Shown in pieces: positions 51,501 through 58,557 of a DNA stretch of 64,000 nt (the first letter of the stretch is position 1; the number at the start of each line of letters is the position of its first letter). A program made the position numbers and the translations under genes. Where the stretch lies: the NCBI GenBank assembly GCA_023055355.1, contig JALJCS010000015.1:14118501-14182500 (forward strand). The letters run 5' to 3'. The notes below the pieces were generated by a model. That model ran no database searches. It saw nothing but the letters and a program-made list of their open reading frames with translations, and was not told the origin of the DNA. The DNA is from Agelaius tricolor (Eukaryota; Chordata; Aves; Passeriformes; Icteridae).

Positions 51501-52357
51501 GTGGCAGTGACAAGGGTCTTTGGCTCGGTGGCAGTGAGGCCCAGGCCAATCGGGCCTGCACAGCTCTGGGGGGTGCAGCCACACTCAAGAAGGGCTGTGT
51601 TTGGGCACTGGATGTGCGTGGCCTGTCACAGCTGGGTCAGCAATGTGAATCCAAGGCATGGCTGGGTTGTTCTGTGCCCCGGGGCAGGTTGTGCAGCCCT
51701 CTGTGGAGAAAGGGAGCTTTGCTCTCAGTTTTGCAGTGCTGTGTCACGAGAGGGTTAACAGTGAGGGCTGCTGAGAAGGTGTAGGTGTCGTGATGGCTTG
51801 ATGCAGGGGATGTGAGGCATCGGGAAGAGGTGTTGGCCTGGGCTGGAGGTGCGTAAAGAGAGCTGTGTTGGGGTGATGAGGAAGGGTGTTCAGAGGTGGC
51901 AGGGCCTGTCCCTGGTTTGGGAGCGTGGGGGAGGGCTGGGAAGCGTTGCACATCTGGCATTGGTGGTTCAGTGGTAGAATTCTCGCCTGCCACGCGGGAG
52001 GCCCGGGTTCGATTCCCGGCCAATGCAACAGCTGTATTCTTTTGCACCCTGCTGTCCCTTGGGGCACCTTGGTGACATCCTGGTGATCTGTCACTGCAGA
52101 CAGACGTGGAAACTGTGGTGGCCGATCTGGTGAAGCTGATCCACAGCGCGGGCGCTGAGAGGCGGAGCAAGGCTGTGCGCCCCAAGGCACTGCTGGACAA
52201 CTGCCTCAAGGTCATGAGGATGCTCTACGGGGTGCCCTGTGAGTTGGGGGTCAGGGTGGGGGGCCTGACCTCGGGGAACGCAGGTGGCACACAGGGGCAC
52301 CGTGTCCCACACCATGGAACCTGTTCCCTCTGCTCAGGTCGGTGGGAATCCACCTAA
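48512..52357 (+). CDS. IL34: Interleukin-34, complete
   Basis: Six coding exons: 48512-48539, 48632-48735, 49025-49101 plus base 49102, 49191-49364, 52100-52238, 52338-52357; total 543 bases, 180 residues plus stop. IL-34 is a secreted homodimeric four-helix cytokine that signals through CSF1R to support macrophages, microglia and Langerhans-type cells. The chosen ATG (48512) gives MQQGYAAVLCVLAVLGLEAA, a clean signal peptide. In-frame ATGs at 48494 and 48497 would add five or six residues before it. Conserved family stretches are DKLQYEMRLQYMKHYFPIDY, EAALRYLWFHVSSQAV and VRPKALLDNCLKVMRMLYG. Two N-glycosylation sequons (NIT, NGT) are visible. The protein ends at CRWEST and lacks the long Pro/Ser-rich tail of the 242-residue mammalian protein. 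Intron 4 (49365-52099) carries the tRNA-Gly array. Confidence 0.93.
49565..49635 (+). tRNA. tRNA-Gly (anticodon GCC), copy 1
   Basis: A 71-base cloverleaf in IL34 intron 4. The acceptor stem gcattgg pairs with ccaatgc. The A box is tggttcagtgg and the B box ggttcgattcc, and the anticodon loop is ctgccac. It differs from the other three intact copies only at 49607, where the variable-loop A is G. A run of T (49640-49644) provides a pol III terminator. It stands apart from the duplicated spacer units, and its 5' flank differs beyond the shared catctg. Confidence 0.97.
49857..50064 (+). repeat. tRNA-array spacer repeat, unit A
   Basis: About 205 bases that recur as unit B (50826-51028, about 90% alike) and as the more diverged unit C (51570-51780). 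The shared core includes gtgctggatgtgggtg, the cctgtcacagccgggttgcc block and gagagggttaacagtgaggg. It separates tRNA copies 1 and 2. Confidence 0.85.
50211..50281 (+). tRNA. tRNA-Gly (anticodon GCC), copy 2
   Basis: A 71-base tRNA-Gly(GCC), identical over its whole length to copies 3 and 4 and to the remembered human tRNA-Gly-GCC consensus. A short terminator run tttt follows. About 70 bases immediately upstream (from 50141) are essentially identical to the flank of copy 4, showing that the two share a duplication. Confidence 0.98.
50664..50734 (+). pseudogene. Decayed tRNA-Gly pseudogene in the array
   Basis: Exactly 71 bases, aligning without gaps to the intact copies. The 5' part (gcatttgtggttcagtgg) and the 3' end (tgca) are preserved, but the anticodon arm is destroyed, and the B box reads gggtttggttcc. 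The bases at the anticodon position now read TCC, but the surrounding stem no longer pairs, so this is not read as a functional isoacceptor. Confidence 0.85.
50826..51028 (+). repeat. tRNA-array spacer repeat, unit B
   Basis: Second copy of the unit described at 49857, with nearly the same sequence through gagggctgctgagaaggcc. It lies between the decayed tRNA and tRNA copy 3. Confidence 0.85.
51209..51279 (+). tRNA. tRNA-Gly (anticodon GCC), copy 3
   Basis: 71 bases, identical to copies 2 and 4. The downstream flank aacagctgtattcttttt is shared with copy 4 and supplies a T-run terminator. The 5' flank shares only the catctg just before the gene with the other copies. Confidence 0.98.
51570..51780 (+). 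repeat. tRNA-array spacer repeat, unit C
   Basis: The most diverged copy of the spacer unit. The order of conserved blocks is kept (ggatgtgcgtggcctgtcac, caggttgtgcagccc, gagagggttaacagtgaggg) with small insertions such as ctctcagt near 51722. Confidence 0.75.
51957..52027 (+). tRNA. tRNA-Gly (anticodon GCC), copy 4
   Basis: 71 bases, identical to copies 2 and 3. The upstream flank from about 51838 repeats that of copy 2 (cgtaaagagagctgtg, tgtccctggtttgggagcg). It ends 72 bases before IL34 coding exon 5, so pol III and pol II signals are closely packed here. Confidence 0.98.
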
Positions 52358-52790
52358 CACTGTGGAAGACCCCTCACTCCACCCCTCACTTGACACCTCC
52401 TTGCCCTGGAGCCCTGGATGCTGCCTCTGCTCTGCTCCTCCCAGAGCCCCATGGTGGGTTCCCAAGGAAGCTCCAAAGGTGGGACAAATGCCACTCCTTC
52501 CAGGACCAAACACAACCCTTTCCAGAGCTGTGGGACTCTTTATGGCTGCGGGATCTCGTCCATCCGAAATGTCTGCCACCCTTTGCATGGGTGTGGGGTC
52601 AGACACAGCCCCCTGTGGCAGGCAGCTGTTGGGGGGACACACAGCCCTCCCTGCCCACAGGGCAGGTGAGGGCATCACCCTGTTCCTCTCCATTTGTATT
52701 TTTTCCTCAGCTTTGATTAAACATCAGTTAATTCTGTAGCAATGCAGCTCAGCTTCTGACTGGGTCCTGGGAGCCTCCAGCCTTACCCGA

Positions 52791-52796
52791 AATAAA
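52791..52796 (+). promoter_or_regulatory. IL34: Polyadenylation signal AATAAA of IL34
   Basis: AATAAA about 434 bases after the IL34 stop codon. It makes 52358 to about 52815 the 3'UTR. Confidence 0.7.
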
Positions 52797-52815
52797 GGAC
52801 CAGCAAAGAGAACCC

Positions 52816-54101
52816 CACTGCCTCTACTGCCTCCTCTTTTGGGGTGTCAGCCACCTCCCTCACTCTGACAAAGGGACCCCTGCCAAGCTGCCTCTGTCAG
52901 CCCCGGCTGCTTCCCCAGCAAGGAAACATCTGGATTTTTTTGTTGTGCTTGGTGGCACACTGGAGGCACTGGGGCTGCCTGGCTGCCTCCCCCCTTCACA
53001 GCTTAGTTAATTACCTTCATCAGCTATTAGAGACCTTAATTGGTGTATGCATGGCTTAGGCTCATGAGTCAATGGGCACTGCAGCATGAGTGAACATCTT
53101 CCTTCTTCTCCTCCTCCTCCTCCTCCTCCTCCTCCTCCTCCTCCTCCTCCTCCTCCTCCTTTTCCTCCTCCCTTCATGCCTAGTGATGATTCCTGTTTAT
53201 ATAAAGCCCACACAGAGCTCATATAAAACTCACAGTAGATCCACTGCTTGATAAGAGCTTTAACTAGAGGGACCTGACTCCCATCCCTGCTGGCTTTGAG
53301 TCCCTGTGTGGTCCAGGGACCCACCTGGGGCTGAGCCCCAAGCTCCCACTCCCTCGTGTCAAACGTGGGAATGATCCTTCATCCTCCTCCACTGTGGGGA
53401 ACCTGAAGCTGTCCCTGCAGAATGACCCCTGCCAAGCTTCCCAGAGCATCCCCACAGCAATGGGCTCTGAGTCCAGCCCACTTGAGATATTGTGCATTTT
53501 CTTCTGATCCCTCTTTTGGGAGATGGCTTCAAGAATGACAGCTGAGAGCCTCTACAGGAAAGCACTCACAGCATCAAGAATGGGAGCCTGTTTGCAGCAT
53601 CTCCTGGTGTACCATGAGGGATGGATTCAGGGAAGGTCAGCCCAGGACGCCCTGCCCAGGTCTCAAAAGACATCTTTAGGCATGTGCTGAGACTTGGGAG
53701 ATCTGCTGTGAAACCCTCCAGCTGCTGGAACAGGAAGAACCTTTGCTGGCCTTGAACCAGCAAGAAAAACACCTGGCAGCATCTTTGGGGTGGGCATGGA
53801 AAGGCCAGCTGGTTTTGGGGTGGGCAGGCTGAGTTTGGGGGCTGTCTGAGATGTCCCCATAAGCAGTATGGCTTGTGGCCCTAGAGTGAGGATAGCCAGG
53901 GGCTTCTCCTGGCCCCAGGGGATGCCTTGGATTCAGGACCACCCTTGGAGCATCCTTCCTTATGCTGCCCTGGCACAAATCACCATCCCAGGCCAGAGGG
54001 GCAGCAAATCCAACTCCCATCCCCCAACCTGTGCATCCCTGTTTCTATTCCCCTCCCCCCCCCCCGACTCAGAGTGAGCCTGGAAATGGCAATTAATTCA
54101 C
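52816..54101. other. Intergenic region between IL34 and the SDR gene
   Basis: IL34 and the minus-strand SDR gene converge here. Apart from the CTC microsatellite at 53108 and a C-run near 54052-54065, I see no gene, RNA or transposon. Confidence 0.55.
53108..53160. repeat. (CTC)n trinucleotide microsatellite
   Basis: About 17-18 near-perfect cct/ctc units, with an imperfect ttcttctc start and tttcctcctc end. On the minus strand it would encode polyglycine in one frame, but no gene is supported. Confidence 0.95.
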
Positions 54102-54107
54102 TTTAAT
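54102..54107 (-). promoter_or_regulatory. Possible ATTAAA polyadenylation signal of the SDR gene
   Basis: tttaat on the + strand reads ATTAAA on the minus strand, 34 bases after the SDR stop codon. It would give a very short 3'UTR. No AATAAA was seen nearby. Confidence 0.35.
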
Positions 54108-54140
54108 TAATTATTTAAGCTCAGTCTGCAGATGCTGCTC

Positions 54141-56520
54141 TCACCAGGGCAGCCTCTGCCCTCTCCAGTCCCAGAAGGTGCCGTTGTTGGTGGCTGAGAG
54201 CTGGGCCAGCAGCTGCAGGACGCCCCGCACGCTCTCCTCCAGCGTCACTGGGCCCTGTCACACCCAAGGGAAAAAGTGAGCCAAGGTTCTCCATCCCAAC
54301 ACCCCCAATCCCACCCCTGGTATGGTGGAATGCCAGCTCTGGCTGGGTTGGTTTGGGAACAATTGGAGATGCTCCAGCAGCCAAGGGATGTGGCTTTGCA
54401 CAAATTTATTGTCCCTCATTTGAGTGCTGTAAGGATGGAGGTTCATTTCTTCATCCTTAATTAAAAAGTGACTCGTTTGTCAGCCAGAGCAGGGTAAGGG
54501 ACAGCAGGACCAGGGTGCCCTCTGCTGACACACCATCAGAATGGGAAAGGAAATAAAAAAGAGGGAAGAAATTGGATGGTTGGGGGAGCCCCTGGAATTG
54601 TCCCTTTGCGGTGGTGGCACAGCCACTGTGGGACCAAGGCACTGCACAAATGTGGGTGCCCAGAGAAGGGATGTCCATGGTCAAGGATGCCTCAGGAAGG
54701 GATGTTCATGGGAAAGGGATGTCCATGGGAAGAAATACCCTATGAAGAAGGGATGTGCCCATGGGAAGGGATGTCTGTGGGAAGGAATGTTTCTGGGAAG
54801 GGATTTCTTTGTGAAAGGATGACCCTGAGAAGGGATGTTCATGGGAAGGGACGGCCTTGGGAAGGGATGCTCCTGGGAAAGGATGCCCCCAGGAATCCCC
54901 AGGATACCCATGGGACCTTGCTGAGCTGGGAGTCCATGCACCTTCCATCACTCACCATCCCCTGTTCCAAGGGAGGTGTCACATGGCCAGGATCCACAGA
55001 CACGCAGAGGATCCCGCTGCTCCCGTACTCCAGGGCCAGGCACTTGGTGAGCATGTTCAGAGCAGCCTGGGAGGACAAATTCCCCTCCTCAGCATCATGA
55101 TCTGGCAATGCCAGGGCCAGTGCAAGGGGAATCCCCAAGGAGATGACCCCAAATTCCTCCCCATGCCCCAGGGGCAGTACCTTGCTGCAGCGGTAGCAGA
55201 TGTCCTGCCTCTCCTGCCAGGCCTCTGCAACCTCGATGGAGCCCAGGATGCTGGAGATGTTGATGATGGCAGCTCTGCTGCAGCTCATCTCCCGCTGCCC
55301 TTCGGCCTCAGCCGCCTCCTTCAGCAGGGGCAGGAAGGCCTGCAGGAGATGGGACCTCAGGCATCCCCATCCTCCTCCTCCTCCCTGTTCCCAGTGTTTG
55401 GGGCAGGGGTTGCTGTGTCCTCCTCACCTGGCTGGTCTGCAGGGGCCCGATGGTGTTGGTGGTGTAGACGAGGCTCATGTTCTCGGCTGTCTCGGTGGCC
55501 AAGGTGCTGCGGCGCGTGGTGCCGCTGTTGTTGATCAGGAGGTTGAGGCCAGCACTTCCCACCTCTGCCTGCACCTTCCTCACTGCTGCCTTGATGCTGT
55601 TGGGGTCTGTCACATCTGCAAGGGGACAGGAGGGTTTGGGGGACAGGCTGGTGGCCACGATCCTGGCAAGATGCTGTAGGACATGGCAGGAGGCAACTCC
55701 CAGCCACTGAGCATCCTCCTGGTCCCATCAGTGACCTGGTTCAGCTAAGCTAAACCGAGGGACCCACCTGCTTGGTGGCATTTCCTGGAGCCACCCACGG
55801 CTGCAATTAAATCCTAAGAAGCTTCATCCCTTTCCCGCCCCAGCACTTACCTAGAGGCAAGATTCTGACGTTGGGAAAGCCCAAAGCCACCTCGTTAACA
55901 GCCTAGGTGGAGAAAACGAGGGAGGGGTCACATGGGGAAGCTCATGGAAGGGGGCAGGGGGCTGCACCGTGCCGGGATGGGAAGAGGGTGGCCCCTCATG
56001 TCGCTGACAGGTTACAACAAGATCCAGGGGCAGCGATTTGGGGCGGGGTCGCTGCTTCTCCTCCGCACCCGGCTGAGCGCGGCAGCTTCAAAGCCAGCAA
56101 CCCCCCCGCACTCCCCATCATGCACATACCGGCACCGAGAGACTCAAAATAAATACATGCATGTTTAATACATACATAGGGATTTTAAATATTTAAGACA
56201 TATGTGTGTATTTTTGGTTTATATATATATATATACACACACGTATTTTTCCATACCATTCACCGTTCAGGATGCTGACACTCAGCATCGCAATTTCAGG
56301 TGGGACTGTGGCATCCCCGAGCTGACTTCCCTCCCGTCCCCCCCTTCCTCCTGTCCCCCCGCCGTGCCGGTGCCCTCCCTACCTTGCCCTGGGGGTCCAG
56401 GCAAGCAGCGAAGATGTGCCGAGGTGGGCTGGGCTGCTCCAGCAAACCCTTCAGCAGCCCCAGGCCCAGCCCCCCATCGCAGCCGGTCAGCAGGACACTG
56501 CCCACGCTGAGCCCCTCCAT
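54141..56520 (-). CDS. Short-chain dehydrogenase/reductase, C-factor-like, complete
   Basis: Six exons, 5' to 3': 56383-56520, 55851-55902, 55428-55615, 55181-55339, 54956-55066, 54141-54254; 762 bases, 253 residues plus stop, with GT-AG and phase consistent throughout. It is a classical SDR Rossmann-fold enzyme expected to use NAD(P)H. The dinucleotide motif TGxxxGxG reads TGCDGGLG at residues 12-19. The structural NNxG motif reads NNSG. The catalytic Ser lies in INISSILGS and the catalytic Tyr-Lys in YRCSK. The C-terminal GTFWDWRGQRLPW is typical of vertebrate proteins annotated 'C-factor-like' or 'C-signal-like'. The substrate is not known, and the name only reflects distant similarity to Myxococcus CsgA. 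It lies between IL34 and MTSS2, where the human locus has, to my knowledge, no such gene. Confidence 0.88.
54662..54895. repeat. Degenerate minisatellite in the SDR intron 5
   Basis: About a dozen diverged units of 15-20 bases with the core gggaagggatgttcatg, the spacing varying by a few bases. It lies between SDR exons 5 and 6. Long open frames across it are a by-product of the repeat. Confidence 0.85.
56220..56242. repeat. (TA)n(CA)n microsatellite in SDR intron 1
   Basis: About 15 bases of alternating AT followed by a short CA run. It sits in an AT-rich stretch (56150-56260) within GC-rich surroundings. Confidence 0.9.
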
Positions 56521-56870
56521 GCCCGCTGCTCTCCACAGCCGGTTGTGCTGCCCCAGCGGGATTTGGCAATCGGCCTCGATAATCCGGGAGGTGGCAACGC
56601 TGCGGGTGCTGCTGGGATGGGTGGAGCTGGGGGGCACCGCCTGCACCCCCGCTTCTGGAGGGCATGGGCAGCAGGATGTTCTTCTGCATCCCAGGGTCAC
56701 CCATCACCTTGACCATGGGGTTGTTGCACTCCTCCATACCCCAGAACACCCGCCCCCCTCAAGCCATGGGAATCCCAAAGGGGTGATGGTACCTTCTCAC
56801 CTGTTCCCCATTACTGGGGTGACCCCAGAGAACCAGAAAATCCATAGGAGCACAGGCAAGGCTATTAATT
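56521..56870 (-). promoter_or_regulatory. Spacer between MTSS2 3' end and SDR start; probable SDR promoter and 5'UTR
   Basis: Only about 350 bases separate the SDR start codon from the MTSS2 polyadenylation signal, so the SDR promoter must lie here or inside the MTSS2 3'UTR. No TATA box was recognised. Confidence 0.4.
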
Positions 56871-56881
56871 ACAGTACAACC

Positions 56882-56887
56882 TTTATT
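56882..56887 (-). promoter_or_regulatory. MTSS2: Polyadenylation signal AATAAA of MTSS2
   Basis: tttatt on the + strand reads AATAAA on the minus strand. It is the only canonical signal I found downstream of the MTSS2 stop, and implies a 3'UTR of about 1.67 kb (58557 down to about 56865). Confidence 0.6.
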
Positions 56888-57849
56888 AATACTGGAATCT
56901 TCACAGTGCATTCGTTACTTGTAGCAGTGACTATGGAAAATGGGGAAGGGGGGAAAGAGGGGAATTACCACCAGGAAAAAAAAAATTAAAAGAAAAGACG
57001 GAATGAAAGAAAGAGAAAGAAACGTGGCAGAGGGACAGGGAGAGGGGAAGCGGCGGCAGAGGCGGGAACACGAGGGGGAAAAATAAATTAAAAAAAAAGA
57101 AAAGAATAAGGACCAAGTTAACAACAGCACCAGAAAAGTTACTTCAGTCGAAAGACAGGTCAGTTTTTTTTTCTTTTCCAAAGAATTTTTGTTTTCTGTA
57201 CAAAATAAGAGACGCCCCCCTCCCTCAAACCCAAACATTTGTCACTTGGCCTCAGCGGTTCTGGGCAGGAGAAGGGGAAAGGGGGAGAACTAAATTGTTA
57301 TTCCTAAGGGGGAGGGCTGGGGGCTGCGATGCGACAGACAGCAGGGGGCGGGGGCTATGTACAGCGGGGCCGGGGTTGTGCTTTCCTCCAGCCGCCGGCA
57401 GAAAGCTGCTTTGCCTGGGGGGTCTGAGACAAACCTCCTGTGCCTGGAGCCCCCTCTGAGCAGACCCTGCACAGGGTCTGGGGGTGCTGAGCGAGGGTGA
57501 GGGGGTTTGTGGGGGGTCCCAAGTGATCCTTGTGAGGGGGGGCAAGGTGGAGGTTCAGCATCCTCAGTCCCTGCCCCCTGGTGTCCCCCCAAGACAGAGG
57601 GGATTGCGGTGCCTCTACCCCCAGCCCCCCGACCCTCTCACATGTCCCCCACTTCTTCTTCCCCCCCCTGCACCCCCAGCCCGTTGCTTGTGCCCCCTGG
57701 AATGAGGCTGAGCTGTGCTGGCCCCAAGGAGGCAGCTGGGGGGAATGGGGCCAGGGCCCCCAGTCCTGATGCTCCTGGTGCTCCACGGCTGGCACAGCCC
57801 TGCTGGCACCATCCTCTCCTGCTGCGGCTGGGGCCACCCGCCTGCGCCC

Positions 57850-58394
57850 GGGGGAAGAAAACAGAGAGGAGAGGGAAAGCCAGAGGGGAACAGGAAAAGA
57901 GAAAGAAAGGGAAAGAGGTGGAAAAAAGAAAGGAAAAAAAAAAAAAGAGGAAAATAGAAGGAGGAGAAAAAGAAATTAAAAGAAAAAGAGTTAAAAAGAA
58001 AGGAAAACAAAAAAGAGTTAAAAAGAAAGGGAAAAAAAAAAAGAGTTAAAGGAAATGAAAAAGAGGACTAGAAGAGGAAAAGAAGAGGAGAAAAATAGGA
58101 AAATGAAGAAAATAGGAAAATAGAAGGGAGGAGAAAAAGAGTTAAAGAGAAATGAAAAGAAAAAGAGGTAAAAAGAAAGGAAAAAAAAAGAGTTAAAAAG
58201 AAAGGAAAAGAAAAAGAGGACAAGAAAAGGAAAAGGAGAAAAATGGGAAAATGAAGAAAATAAGAAAACAGAAGGAAAAGTGACATAGAAGAACAAAAGA
58301 AAAAAGGCAAAAGAAAAAAGCAGAAAAACCAGGAAAAAGAAGAGGAGAAAAGGAGAAAAAGAGGAGAAAGAGGACCAAAGAGAGAGCAAGTGAA
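57850..58394. repeat. Purine-rich (GA/AAG) block in the MTSS2 3'UTR
   Basis: About 545 bases of almost only A and G on the + strand, hence C/U-rich in the MTSS2 transcript. It is not a simple microsatellite. An approximately 150-base higher-order unit is visible: an aaaaagagttaaaaagaaagg block, then gaggacaagaaaagg, then ggaaaatgaagaaaata, recurring near 58062-58128 and 58213-58275. Confidence 0.9.
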
Positions 58395-58557
58395 GGAGGG
58401 ATGTAAGGAGAGGGCAGGGCAGGAGGAGACAGAGGGGCAGGAAGCAGGGGGCAGCAGAGAGGGACAGGGCAGCGGGTGCCGGCGGGTGGGGGTCCCTGGG
58501 GAGGGGCAGTGGCTGCCCCCGGGGTCCATCGGGCACATCCCCCTGGCCGGGGCAGCA

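Noticed and set aside
53007..53324. 105-codon minus-strand frame with a polyglycine run
   Set aside because: The glycines come from the (CTC)n microsatellite; no other coding sign.
54576..55534. Plus-strand open frames of 174-225 codons over the SDR gene
   Set aside because: They are the antisense of SDR exons and of the intronic minisatellite. The minus-strand reading has intact catalytic motifs and consistent splice phases.
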